From Streptomyces sp. SS1-1 (lineage in GTDB: Bacteria; Actinomycetota; Actinomycetes; Streptomycetales; Streptomycetaceae), in NCBI RefSeq assembly GCF_008973465.1, contig NZ_WBXN01000004.1:6364501-6428500 (forward strand): a DNA stretch of 64,000 bases, read 5' to 3'. Made by a program: the position numbers and the translations under genes. The notes below the pieces were generated by a model. That model did not search any database. It worked only from the letters and a program-made list of their open reading frames with translations, and had not been told where the DNA came from. Numbering within the stretch: the first letter of the stretch is position 1; each line of letters starts with the position of its first letter. Shown one piece after another: positions 7,257-16,406 of the stretch.

Positions 7257-9350
7257 ATGAGGCCGAACGCGCAGACCCTGAAGCCTCGCGGCCCGCTGAC
7301 CCTTCTCGCCCTGGTGGTCGTGGGACTGGTCCCGCTGCTGATCACTCTGGGAGTGGCACCGCCGGGAACGGGCCGCCAGGCGGCCCTCGCCGACCGCGCG
7401 GTGCCGCCCCAGCCGCACGTACCGGCCAAACACCTCGTGCCGGTGCGCGGGGATGCTCCCCCGGACCGCCCGGCGGCCCCGGGGGAGCAGGTGGCACTGC
7501 GCCAGCTGATCGTCGCCACGGACGAGCGGGACTTCGGCCTCGCGGCCTGGCGGTCAGTCCTGGACCGGATCGGCACGCCCTACGACGTCCTGCTGACCAA
7601 GGACGATCCGATCGACGAGGACGCCCTGGTACGTGACGACGGAACGGGCAGGTACAACGCGATCCTCCTCACCAACAACACCCTGACCGACGCCTCGGGG
7701 TCGTCGGACTCGGTCAGCAGCGCCGAGTGGGACCGGCTGTGGCAGTACGAACGCACGTACAAGGTGCGGCAGGTGGCGCTGAACGCCTCCCCGGACACGC
7801 TCCCCTGTCTGCGCGCCGAGTCCGAGGAACCGGTGGGCAAGCGGCCGGTCGACGTCGGACTGACCGCCGAGGGCAGGAAGGTCTTCGACTACCTCGCCCC
7901 CGGCGCGAAGCTCCCCCTGTCGGAGAGCTACGTGTACCGCTCGCAGCCCGCGCCGGGATGCCGGGCCCGGCCCCTGCTGACCCTCGGCTCGTCCGTGGTC
8001 GGTTACGTGGACCGCGACGTGGGCGGCGGCCGGGAGGAACTGTCCGTGGGCTTTTCCATGGGACCCGACGACATGATGAACAGGCTGCTCGGATTCGGAC
8101 TGGTCCGATGGGCCACCAGGGGCGTCTTCCTGGGCGAGCAGCGGCACTGGCTCAACGTCGACGTGGACGACTGGTTCCTCACCACGCTCCGCGGACCCGC
8201 CCCCGAGTCCGGACCGGTCAGGAGCTACCGCGCCACCGGCCCCGAGATGCTGTCGCTGAGCCGTGAGCAGGAAGCCTTCCGCAAGCGGTACCCCCTGGCC
8301 GGGGACTTCCGCCTCAACCTCGCCTTCAACGGCAGCCTGCTGGACCCCGACGCGCCCGCGACCTGCGACCCCGACGGCACGGCGGACGACCTCAGCAGCT
8401 ACAGCCTGTGCCTCAAGGACGAGTTCCGCTGGATCAACCACACCATGACCCACCCCCAGATGAACACGACGCCGTACGAGCGCGACTACAACGAGATCAA
8501 CGACAACCTCGCGCGGGCCGCGGCCGTCGGCCTCCCGGTCCCCGCGACCGTCCTCAAGACGCCCGAGTACTCGGGGCTCGGTGCCTACGCCGACCGGCCC
8601 GACAGCCTCGACCCACCCGTCGACCACGGCCTGGAGGCCTCCAACAAGGACCTGCTGCGCGCCGCCGCCGACCTCGGCGTCAAGTACATGCACGGCAACA
8701 TCGACTTCCCGGGCCACCAGCCCTCGTGCTTCAACTGCGGCATCCGGCACCCGCTGGAGCGTGACGTGATGGTGGTGCCGGACTGGCCGACGATGATCGC
8801 CTTCCAGGCGACCAACCCGGCCGAGCAGGTGGCGCTCTACCGGAACACCGCCCTGCCGAAGGACAGCCCGGCCGTCCGCGCCGACTACCGCAGGACCATC
8901 GACGAACAGGCCGACGTCGCCCTCGCCCACCTGATGAGCGGCTCCGTCTACAGCCACACCCTGCACCAGGGCAACGCCCACGCCTACGCGCCCGGCCACA
9001 GCCTCGCCTTCGACTGGCTGAACGCGCTGCTCGCCCGGTACAGCCGCTACTACGACGTGCCGCTGCGGAACGTCGACTGGCTCACCCTCGCCACCTACGC
9101 CGACCAGCGCACCCGTCACTTCGCCGAGCTCGACCACCACAAGGACGCCGTGTGGAACCGGGTCACCGGCGCCGTCACCTACACCCCGGGCGGCGACAAC
9201 TCGCTCTTCGTCACCGGGGTCGAGACCCGGCCGGCGACCGCCGCCGACCAGCGCGGGCCGGACGAGGCGGAGAAGTACGGCTCCGACACCGTGTCCCGGC
9301 TCGGCCTGACCGAGGGAGAGACCGTGACCCTGAAGGCAAGGCCGCGATGA
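7257..9350 (+). CDS. secreted Agd3-like polysaccharide N-deacetylase
   Basis: 697 residues. The N-terminus has a signal or anchor segment (about residues 13-33). A domain beginning QLIVATDERDFGLAAW follows, then a carbohydrate-esterase-like barrel. LNVDVDDWFL near residue 298 provides the Asp-Asp motif, and WINHTMTHPQ near residue 391 the HxxxH metal motif, as in the fungal galactosaminogalactan deacetylase Agd3 (CE18). It should remove acetyl groups from N-acetylhexosamine polymer outside the membrane. ATG 7257 follows a GGGACGA site. Its stop overlaps the next ATG (ATGA), so it is coupled to the glycosyltransferase. Family assignment rests on motif pattern and context, not alignment. Confidence 0.75.
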   Translation: MRPNAQTLKPRGPLTLLALVVVGLVPLLITLGVAPPGTGRQAALADRAVPPQPHVPAKHLVPVRGDAPPDRPAAPGEQVALRQLIVATDERDFGLAAWRSVLDRIGTPYDVLLTKDDPIDEDALVRDDGTGRYNAILLTNNTLTDASGSSDSVSSAEWDRLWQYERTYKVRQVALNASPDTLPCLRAESEEPVGKRPVDVGLTAEGRKVFDYLAPGAKLPLSESYVYRSQPAPGCRARPLLTLGSSVVGYVDRDVGGGREELSVGFSMGPDDMMNRLLGFGLVRWATRGVFLGEQRHWLNVDVDDWFLTTLRGPAPESGPVRSYRATGPEMLSLSREQEAFRKRYPLAGDFRLNLAFNGSLLDPDAPATCDPDGTADDLSSYSLCLKDEFRWINHTMTHPQMNTTPYERDYNEINDNLARAAAVGLPVPATVLKTPEYSGLGAYADRPDSLDPPVDHGLEASNKDLLRAAADLGVKYMHGNIDFPGHQPSCFNCGIRHPLERDVMVVPDWPTMIAFQATNPAEQVALYRNTALPKDSPAVRADYRRTIDEQADVALAHLMSGSVYSHTLHQGNAHAYAPGHSLAFDWLNALLARYSRYYDVPLRNVDWLTLATYADQRTRHFAELDHHKDAVWNRVTGAVTYTPGGDNSLFVTGVETRPATAADQRGPDEAEKYGSDTVSRLGLTEGETVTLKARPR

Positions 9351-11017
9351 CCGGCCGGGTGGGCCTCTGCGCCCACGGACGACCGCCTGTCACGGGGCCC
9401 GATGAGCTGCCCCCCGGCCGGCTGCCCCCCACCGGGCTGCCCACCGGCATACCGGGCCCCGACGGACCGCCCCCCGACGGACCCTCTCCCGAGGTCGTCC
9501 CGGCCGCCGTGCGCAGGCCGCTCCGCGTGCTGCTGGTCGCCGAGGGCTCCTATCCCTTCCACCCCGGCGGGGTCAGCCTGTGGTGCGACCAGATCATCCG
9601 CGGCATGCCGGAACACGCCTTCACCGTCGTGGCGCTGACCGTCGACGGCACCGAACCCATGGTCTGGCCAGCCCCCGACAACCTGACCGAGGTCGTCGAC
9701 GTACCGCTGTGGGGCGACCCGCCCCGGCGCCCCCGCCGTGCGCGGCGCACCCCGCCCCCCGAGACGTTCACCGAGGCGCACGAGCACATCCTCCGTGCCC
9801 TGGCGCATCCCCCGGGGCAGGACCCCGCCGCCGCCCGCCGGGCCGCCGCGTCCTTCGTCCCCGCCCTGCGCGCCGTCCACGACCACGCGCAGACCGGCGA
9901 CCTCCGTGCCGCGCTCACCTCCGACGAGGCGCTGGACCGGATGACGCGCATCTGGCGGGAGGCCGGCGACGAAGGGGCCGCCGGGACCGGGCCGCTGGGC
10001 CTGCACGACGCGTTCACGGCGGCCGACCTCATGGAGCACACGCTCCGCCCCCTCTCCCATCCGCCCGTCGACGCCGACGTGTGCCACCTCGCGATGAACG
10101 GGCCGAGCGTCCTCGTCGGACTGGCCGCCAAATGGGCCCACGGCACACCCCTGGTGATCTCCGAGCACGGCGTGTACCTGCGCGAGCGGTACCAGGACGT
10201 CCTCCGCCAGGGCCACATGACCCCGAGCACCCTGCTCATGCTCCGCTTCCACCGCGCGCTTACCGAGGCCGCCTACCACAGCGCCGACCTCCTCGCGCCG
10301 CACTCCCGGCACAACCGCAGGTGGCAGCTCTACGGCGGTGCCGACCCGGCGCGGATCCGCACCATGTACAACGGGATCGATCCGGCCGACTACCCGGTGG
10401 CCGTCGGCGAACCCGAGGTCCCGACCGTCGTGTTCGTCGGGCGGGTCGACCCGCTGAAGGACCTGCACACGCTCATCCGGGCGTTCGCCCTGGTGCGCCA
10501 CGAGGTCCCGGACGCCCGGCTGCGCATGTTCGGACCCGTCTCCGCCGGTCACCGTGCCTATCACGCGAGTTGCCTCGCGCTGATCGAGGAACTGGGCCTG
10601 ACGGGCGCCGCCGTCTTCGAGGGCCGGGTGCCGCGCCAGGTGGACGCCTACCAGGCCGGCCACCTCACCGCGCTCACCAGCGTCTCGGAAGGGTTCCCCT
10701 ACACCGTCGTCGAGTCCATGTCCACGGCGCGGCCCCAGGTCTGCACGAAGGTCGGCGGGGTGCCGGAGGCGGTCGGCGACGCCGGGATCCTCGTCCCGCC
10801 CGGTGACCACCGCGCGGTGGCCGAGGCGTGCGTGCGGCTGCTGCGCGACGCCGGACTGCGCCGCCGCCTCGGCGACGCCGCGCGGGCCCGGGTCCTGGAG
10901 AGGTTCACCCTGACCCAGTGGAACGACGGCTACCGCGCGCTCTACGACGACCTGGTGCCGCAGTCGCCGGCACCCGTCCACGGCGCCGCGGGGCTCGAAA
11001 GGGTGACGGCTCCATGA
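9347..11017 (+). CDS. PelF-like GT4 glycosyltransferase
   Basis: 556 residues with a Pro-rich N-terminal 50 residues. LLVAEGSYPFHPGGVSLW opens the N-lobe, as in PelF (EGTYPY..GGVS). TPLVISEHGVYLRERY is the PelF-specific acceptor-side block, and VFVGRVDPLKDLHTLIRAF starts the C-lobe. SEGFPYTVVESMSTARP carries the GT4 ExxxxxE-type donor motif. PelF polymerises a UDP-N-acetylhexosamine in the cytoplasm for the Pel exopolysaccharide. P. aeruginosa PelF is about 507 residues. It overlaps both neighbours by 4 bp (ATGA), so translation is coupled with the deacetylase and the membrane protein. Confidence 0.8.
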   Translation: MTGRVGLCAHGRPPVTGPDELPPGRLPPTGLPTGIPGPDGPPPDGPSPEVVPAAVRRPLRVLLVAEGSYPFHPGGVSLWCDQIIRGMPEHAFTVVALTVDGTEPMVWPAPDNLTEVVDVPLWGDPPRRPRRARRTPPPETFTEAHEHILRALAHPPGQDPAAARRAAASFVPALRAVHDHAQTGDLRAALTSDEALDRMTRIWREAGDEGAAGTGPLGLHDAFTAADLMEHTLRPLSHPPVDADVCHLAMNGPSVLVGLAAKWAHGTPLVISEHGVYLRERYQDVLRQGHMTPSTLLMLRFHRALTEAAYHSADLLAPHSRHNRRWQLYGGADPARIRTMYNGIDPADYPVAVGEPEVPTVVFVGRVDPLKDLHTLIRAFALVRHEVPDARLRMFGPVSAGHRAYHASCLALIEELGLTGAAVFEGRVPRQVDAYQAGHLTALTSVSEGFPYTVVESMSTARPQVCTKVGGVPEAVGDAGILVPPGDHRAVAEACVRLLRDAGLRRRLGDAARARVLERFTLTQWNDGYRALYDDLVPQSPAPVHGAAGLERVTAP

Positions 11018-12423
11018 ACCCTGTCGACCGGGCCGACCCGCCGCGCGGGCCCGACGCGGTGGCGGAACTGCTCACCACCCTGGAACCCGACCTGCCGGTC
11101 GTGGCGGACGAACTGCAGATCGCCACTCTCCTCGAACGCCGCGGACTGACCGACGACGAGGCCACGGCCCGCTACGGCCGGGACGTGTTCGCCCTGTCCC
11201 GTGAGCTGTTCCGGCGCCTGCCGCCCCGGCCCGTCCACGGCCCGCCGCCCGGCACCGGAACTCCCCGCTCGCACACGACGAGGCTGCTGGCCCACGGCCC
11301 GCTCTACGCGGTGCCCAGCCTGGTGTACCCGGCGGTCCTCGTCGCGCTCGGCGGGCCCGCCCTGGTCCGGGGCATGCTGCTCGCCACCTCGCTCGGCTGG
11401 GTCTGGGGCATGGGCACCAGCGTGGCCGCCTACCGGATGCTCGGACAGGGCCGGCCGCGGGCCGCGGCACGGCTGTGGCGGCGACTGACCCTGCTGGGAC
11501 TGGGCGTGGCGGTCGCGGACGCCGCCCTCCTCGCCACCACCGGGGACGGCGGAGCGGGCATGGTCGCCTTCGTCGTGGCACAGGTGGCCTACCAACTCGC
11601 CACCGGAGCCATGGTGTTCTACGGGCTGGAGTGGCGCCTCGCCCTGATCGCCCTGCCCGCCGCCGGCCTCGGCCTGACCTACCTCCTGCTCGGGTTCGAC
11701 CCGGACCGGGCCAGCCCGACCCTGCTCGCCGGAGCCGTCACGAGCGCCCTGGCCCTCGGCGCCGCCTGGTGGGCCACCCGGGCGCCCGGCGGGTCGACCG
11801 CCCCGAACCGGCCGGACACGGTACGGCCCACGCTCATCCGCACCCTGCCGTGCGTCGTGTACGCGGCACTGTCCGCGCTCTTCCTGATGTTCAACAGCGC
11901 CCGCTTCATCACGGCGCCGCTGGACCTCGCGATCACGGTCGCACCCCTGGTGCTCGGCATGGGCGTCCTGGAATGGCGCTCGCACCGTTTCCACGACCAG
12001 GCCCTTGCCCTGCTGCGCCGGACGGCGGCGACCGCCGACTTCCGCCGCCACGCCTGGCGTCTGCTGCTGCGTGAACTGGGCGCGAGCATGCTGGTCCTGG
12101 CCGTGCTCGGGGTGCTCCTGCTGACCGTGCTCGCCGCGGCCGGGGTCCTCACCCCGAGGGCGGTACTGCTGCTCGGCGCGTACCTGCTGCTCGGCGGCGC
12201 CTACTTCGCCGGCTACATCCTGGTGAACCACGGCGAGTTCCGCTGGACCCTGACCGTCGTCGGCGTGGTGGCCGTGCTCGACATCGCCGCCACACTCTCG
12301 CTCTCGTCCCGCTTCGCACCGTACGGAGAGGTCCCCGTCTTCCTGACGGGCTGCCTCACCCTGCTCGCGCTCTTCCTGACAGCGCTGCGGCAGAACATCG
12401 GACGGGTCGCCCCCTACCGATGA
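11014..12423 (+). CDS. polytopic membrane protein, candidate PelG-type exporter
   Basis: 469 residues. A cytoplasmic N-terminal part of about 85 residues (with a helix containing ERRGLTDDEATARYGRD) precedes about 10-12 hydrophobic segments, ending with a short basic tail. Size and topology match PelG (456 residues, MOP superfamily), and the gene sits directly after the PelF-like gene with a 4-bp overlap, the same order as in pel loci. FNSARFITAPLDLAITVAP and MGTSVAAYRMLGQGRP are the most distinctive stretches. I do not recognise a decisive PelG signature, so the role of carrying polymer across the plasma membrane is inferred from context. Confidence 0.6.
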   Translation: MNPVDRADPPRGPDAVAELLTTLEPDLPVVADELQIATLLERRGLTDDEATARYGRDVFALSRELFRRLPPRPVHGPPPGTGTPRSHTTRLLAHGPLYAVPSLVYPAVLVALGGPALVRGMLLATSLGWVWGMGTSVAAYRMLGQGRPRAAARLWRRLTLLGLGVAVADAALLATTGDGGAGMVAFVVAQVAYQLATGAMVFYGLEWRLALIALPAAGLGLTYLLLGFDPDRASPTLLAGAVTSALALGAAWWATRAPGGSTAPNRPDTVRPTLIRTLPCVVYAALSALFLMFNSARFITAPLDLAITVAPLVLGMGVLEWRSHRFHDQALALLRRTAATADFRRHAWRLLLRELGASMLVLAVLGVLLLTVLAAAGVLTPRAVLLLGAYLLLGGAYFAGYILVNHGEFRWTLTVVGVVAVLDIAATLSLSSRFAPYGEVPVFLTGCLTLLALFLTALRQNIGRVAPYR

Positions 12424-12452
12424 CCCGACGCCCCCGCAAAGGAGTCGAAGCC

Positions 12453-13190
12453 ATGCACGTCGCCATACTCGCCGGAGGACGCGGTGTCCGGCTGCGGCCG
12501 TACACCACGGCCCTGCCCAAACCGCTGATGCCCATCGGCGGGGAGTACGCCATCATCGACATCATCCTCCAGCAGCTCGCCACCCAGGGCTTCACCCGGG
12601 TGACCCTCGCCGTGGGGCACCTCAGCTCCCTGGTCAAGGCCTTCGTCGGGGACGGATCCCGCTGGGGCCTCACGGTCGACTACGCCGAGGAGGACCGGCC
12701 GCTGTCGACCATCGGCCCGCTGTTCAACTTCCTGGACCGGCTGCCCGAGCACTTCCTCGTCATGAACGGCGACGTGCTCACCGACCTCGACTACGCCGCA
12801 CTCCTGCGCGCCCACCAGGCGTCGGGCGCGCCGCTGACCATCGCCGGACACCGGCGCGAGGTCAAGATCGAGTTCGGCACCCTGGAGACGGTCGGCGGCC
12901 GGCTCGTCTCCTTCACGGAGAAGCCCACCCTGTCCTACGGCGTCAGCATGGGCGTGTACGCCGTCTCCGGCCGCACGCTCGCGCGCTACCCGAAGAACAC
13001 GGCCCTGGGCTTCGACCAGCTCGTGCTCGACCTGCTGGCGCGCGACGAGAAGCCGATGGTCTACGACTTCGACGGCTACTGGATGGACATCGGCAGCCCG
13101 GAGGACTACGAGCGTGCCAACCTCGCCTTCCCGGGCATGCGGTCCACGCTGCTGCCCGCCGTCCGGGACACCCGGAAGGTGGTCGCCTGA
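12453..13190 (+). CDS. sugar nucleotidyltransferase
   Basis: 245 residues. The N-terminus MHVAILAGGRGVRLRPYT plus ALPKPLMPIGG is the nucleotide-binding signature of sugar-phosphate nucleotidyltransferases (RfbA/GalU/ManC fold). MNGDVLTDLDY holds the metal-binding Asp, and GTLETVGGRLVSFTEKP and YWMDIGSPEDYERAN are later conserved blocks. It activates a hexose 1-phosphate to an NDP-sugar in the cytoplasm; base and sugar cannot be told. ATG 12453 has AAGGAG 9 nt upstream and is preferred over the in-frame ATG 12420, which overlaps the previous stop. The stop overlaps the following epimerase ATG by one base (TGATG). Confidence 0.85.
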   Translation: MHVAILAGGRGVRLRPYTTALPKPLMPIGGEYAIIDIILQQLATQGFTRVTLAVGHLSSLVKAFVGDGSRWGLTVDYAEEDRPLSTIGPLFNFLDRLPEHFLVMNGDVLTDLDYAALLRAHQASGAPLTIAGHRREVKIEFGTLETVGGRLVSFTEKPTLSYGVSMGVYAVSGRTLARYPKNTALGFDQLVLDLLARDEKPMVYDFDGYWMDIGSPEDYERANLAFPGMRSTLLPAVRDTRKVVA

Positions 13191-14101
13191 TGACCTCCAC
13201 CGTTGTGCTGTTCGGCGCGTCCGGATTCCTCGGCAGGCCGGTCGCCGGCCTCCTGGAGCGGGACGACCGCGTCGGCACCCTCGTGCGCGTCAGCCGGCGG
13301 CACCGGCCGGACACCCGCCACGAGCGGCACGACCTCGTCCTGGACGGCACCGACGCCCTGGGGCGGCTGCTGAACCGGGTCGGACCCGACGTGGTGGTCA
13401 ACTGCGCGGGCCGCCTGTCCGGTGGCCCGGTCGCGCTGGTGGAGACCAACGTCCTGGTCACCGCGCGGCTTCTGGAGGCGATGCGGGTGGCGGCCCCCGC
13501 CGCCCGGCTCGTGGTGCTCGGCTCGGCCGCCGAGTACGGCGCGACCACGCCCGGTGTCCCCGTCCGCGAGGACGCGCCGACCGCCCCGTCGAGCGCGTAC
13601 GGCGTGACCCGGCTGGCGAGCACCCGGCTGGTCGAACTCACCGCGGCCGAGGGCGCCCTGGACGCGGTGGTCCTCCGGGTGTTCAACCCGGCCGGCCCCG
13701 GCCAGCCGCCCGAGAACCTGCTCGGCCGGGCCGCCCAGGCCCTGCGCGCGGCCTTCCGCACCGGCGCGGACCACATCACGCTCGGACCGCTCGACGCCCA
13801 CCGGGACTTCGTCGACGTCCGGGACGTGGCCGCGGCGATCGTCGCGGCGGCCCTCGCCGACCGCGTTCCGGACCCGGTGCTCAACGTCGGCAGCGGCGAG
13901 GCCGTCCCGGTGCGCGACGCCGTCGCGCTGCTCGCCCGCACCGCCGGGTTCACGGGCCGGATCGTCGAGACCGCCCGGGCGCCGTCCAGGTCCCGTGACG
14001 TCCCGTGGATCGCCGCGGACGTGGACCGGATCCGCGCCGCCCTCGACTGGAAACCCGAGCACGGCCTCGCCGACTCGGTGCGGGCCGTCTGGGAGGGCTG
14101 A
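13190..14101 (+). CDS. NAD-dependent sugar epimerase/dehydratase
   Basis: 303 residues of the extended SDR fold. The N-terminal GASGFLGRPVAGLLE is the NAD-binding GxxGxxG. LGSAAEYGA matches the active-site Ser strand. The catalytic region reads SSAYGVTRLAS, so the usual YxxxK is YxxxR here, a noteworthy substitution. FNPAGPGQPPENL and HRDFVDVRDVA are typical for GalE/RfbD-like enzymes. It probably interconverts a nucleotide sugar used by the PelF-like enzyme, in the cytoplasm. The start overlaps the stop of the nucleotidyltransferase gene. Confidence 0.8.
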   Translation: MTSTVVLFGASGFLGRPVAGLLERDDRVGTLVRVSRRHRPDTRHERHDLVLDGTDALGRLLNRVGPDVVVNCAGRLSGGPVALVETNVLVTARLLEAMRVAAPAARLVVLGSAAEYGATTPGVPVREDAPTAPSSAYGVTRLASTRLVELTAAEGALDAVVLRVFNPAGPGQPPENLLGRAAQALRAAFRTGADHITLGPLDAHRDFVDVRDVAAAIVAAALADRVPDPVLNVGSGEAVPVRDAVALLARTAGFTGRIVETARAPSRSRDVPWIAADVDRIRAALDWKPEHGLADSVRAVWEG

Positions 14102-14108
14102 GGGTGCC

Positions 14109-15047
14109 GTGAGAATGCCGTGGAGGACAGCGCTCCTGGCCTGCTGCCTCGCCGTACTCGCCGGATGCGTCACCCCCGGCGGGCAGGGGAGCGACACCCC
14201 CACACCGGCCGGCGCGCCCGCCGGCGGCGACGTCGACGGCATCACCGGCGCGGTGGTCCAGTTGCAGGGCTACCGGGACGGCGGGCTGGACGAACTGGCA
14301 GACGGAACACACCGGCTGGCCGTCGTCGACCTGGCGCGGGACGCGTCGGCGTCCTACTTCTCCGCGGACGAGATCGGACGGCTGAAGCGGTCCGGCAAGA
14401 AGGTGCTCGCCTATTTCGAGATCGGGTCCCTGGAATGGTTCCGGCCGGACTACCCGGGCATGCGGGAACGGCATCCCGACCTGTTCCTCGGCGAGTGGCC
14501 CGAGTGGCCTGGCGAGTACTTCGTGAAGTACTGGCAGGAACGCTGGTGGCAGGAGGCGATCCGGCCACGCGTCGACCGGGCGCTCGCCGCCGGCTTCGAC
14601 GGCGTCTACCTGGACTCCGTGGTCGCCTACGAGTTGATCGCCCCGGAGCGGGTGCCGGGTCTGAGCACGGAGGAACGCGGCGCGCGCATGGTCGACCTGA
14701 TCCGCCGGATCAGCGCCTACGCCAAGCGGATCGATCCCGGGTTCTGGGTCTTCCCGCAGAACGCGCCCGAACTGCGGCGCCACCCCGGCTACCTGGAGGC
14801 CGTCGACGGCATCGGCATGGAGGAGCTGTTCTACCGGGCCACCGACGTCCCCTGCGACCTGGACTACTGCGCCCCCAACCTGGCCGGGGCAAGGGCTCTG
14901 CGCCGGGCGGGCAAGGTCGTCGTCGCCATCGACTACGCCACCCGGCCGCAGAACATCGCCGACGCGTGCCGCCGGTACCGGGAGGAGGGCTTCGCCGGCT
15001 ACGTGACCGTGCGTGACCTGGACATGGTGTCCCCGCCATGTCCCTGA
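14109..15047 (+). CDS. lipoprotein glycoside hydrolase, GH114 (endo-alpha-1,4-polygalactosaminidase type)
   Basis: 312 residues. The signal peptide ends in the lipobox VLAGC (residue 20), so the enzyme is lipid-anchored outside the membrane. The barrel carries LAVVDLARD, VLAYFEIGSLEWFRPDYP and GFDGVYLDSVVAYELI, the three acidic blocks of the GH114 fold shared by Ega3 and the PelA hydrolase domain. These enzymes cut alpha-1,4-linked galactosamine polymers. In pel-type loci the hydrolase and deacetylase work together on the nascent polymer; here they are two separate proteins. GTG 14109 is chosen, preceded by GAGGG; ATG 14115 is the alternative. Confidence 0.8.
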   Translation: MRMPWRTALLACCLAVLAGCVTPGGQGSDTPTPAGAPAGGDVDGITGAVVQLQGYRDGGLDELADGTHRLAVVDLARDASASYFSADEIGRLKRSGKKVLAYFEIGSLEWFRPDYPGMRERHPDLFLGEWPEWPGEYFVKYWQERWWQEAIRPRVDRALAAGFDGVYLDSVVAYELIAPERVPGLSTEERGARMVDLIRRISAYAKRIDPGFWVFPQNAPELRRHPGYLEAVDGIGMEELFYRATDVPCDLDYCAPNLAGARALRRAGKVVVAIDYATRPQNIADACRRYREEGFAGYVTVRDLDMVSPPCP

Positions 15048-15066
15048 CCGACAGGAGAAGCACACC

Positions 15067-16406
15067 ATGACGCAGCAGACGCACCCGTTCCACCGGATCG
15101 GCGTGATCGGCATGGGCTACGTCGGCCTCACCCTGACCGCCGCCCTGGCCCGCAAGGGGTTCGAGGTCCACGGGGTCGACGTGCAGCCGGCCGTCCTCGA
15201 GTCCCTGGGGCGGGGCCGGCCCCACGTCTACGAACCCGGTGTCGACGAGACGTTCGCCGAGTACATCGGCAGCAGGATCTTCATCGGCTCCGAGCTGCCC
15301 GCCGAACCGGTGGACGCCGCCATCCTGTGCGTGTCGACCCCGGTCGACGAGGAGACCCACGAGCCCTACCTGAAGAACCTGGCCGCTGCGGCCGAGCAGG
15401 TCGCCCGGCGCTGCACGCCCGAGACCCTGGTGGTCGTCCGCAGCACCGTACCGGTCGGCACCACCCGTGAGGTGGTCCTGCCGCGGCTGCTGGACGCCTG
15501 GGGCCGGGCCCGCCTGGTCATGGCCCCCGAACGCACCATCCAGGGGCGGGCCCTGACGGAACTGACCGGCCTGCCCCAGGTCGTGGGGGCCTCGACGAGG
15601 ACAGCCTGAACCGCGGACGCGGCCTCTTCGCCGGACTCGCGGAGCAGGTCCTGCCCGTGTCCAGCCTCGAGGCGGCCGAACTGGTCAAGCTCACCAACAA
15701 CTGCCACACCGACGTCATCTACGCCTTCGGCAACGAACTCGCCATGCTCAGCGAACGCTTCGGACTGGACCCGCTCGAGGTGGTCCGGGCGACCAACCTG
15801 GACTATCCGCGCCCGGACATCGCCAAGCCCGGGTACGTGGGCGGCGGCTGCCTGTCCAAGGACCCGTACATCATGGCGTTCGCCGGTGAACGGGCCGGCT
15901 ACCGGCCGGGACTGATCGGGGCGGCGAGGAAGCTGAACGAGGACCTGCCGGTGCACGTGGCGGCCCGCGTGGCCGACGCCCTGCGGGCGGTCGGCGGCAC
16001 CACCCTGTACGTGCTCGGCTGGGCGTACAAGGGCTGGCCGCCCACCGACGACATGCGGGGCACCCCGATCGCCGCCATGATGCCGGTCTTCGAGGAGGCC
16101 GGGCTGCGGGTGCTCGGCCACGACCCGCTGGTGGGGGCGGAGGTGATCCGGGCCCGCGGCGGCGAACCCGTGGACGACCTCCTCACGGGCTTCCGGGAGG
16201 CCGACGCCGTGCTCGTCGTCACCGACCACCCCGACTACCGCGCCCTCGACATGAACCGCGCGCTGGAGGGCGCACGCACCCGCATGGTGTTCGACTCCTG
16301 GCGGATCCTCGACAAGGCCGGGATCACCGCCCGGGGCGTGCGCTACGAGGGCCTCGGCTACACCTCGGCGGCCCCCGCCGCCCCGGTCCCGGTGGTGGCG
16401 GCATGA
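15067..16406 (+). pseudogene. UDP-sugar 6-dehydrogenase (UDP-glucose/ManNAc type), frameshifted
   Basis: The first part (15067-15609) reads IGVIGMGYVGLTLTAALA, the NAD-binding start of the UDP-glucose/UDP-ManNAc dehydrogenase family, and continues to GLPQVVGAS before an early TGA. The second part, in another frame up to 16406, resumes with VSSLEAAELVKLTNNC and contains the catalytic block GGGCLSKDP. One extra G in the run of five at 15585-15589 would restore VVGGLDEDSLNRG and one continuous protein of about 446 residues. The enzyme would make a uronic acid nucleotide. Everything else is conserved, so the break is recent or an assembly error. RBS AGGAG precedes 15067; the stop overlaps the next ATG. 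Confidence 0.85.

Noticed and set aside
15657..16406. The second half of the uronate dehydrogenase as an independent gene
   Set aside because: It starts in the middle of the dehydrogenase family sequence with no ribosome site, and joins perfectly with the upstream half after adding one G.
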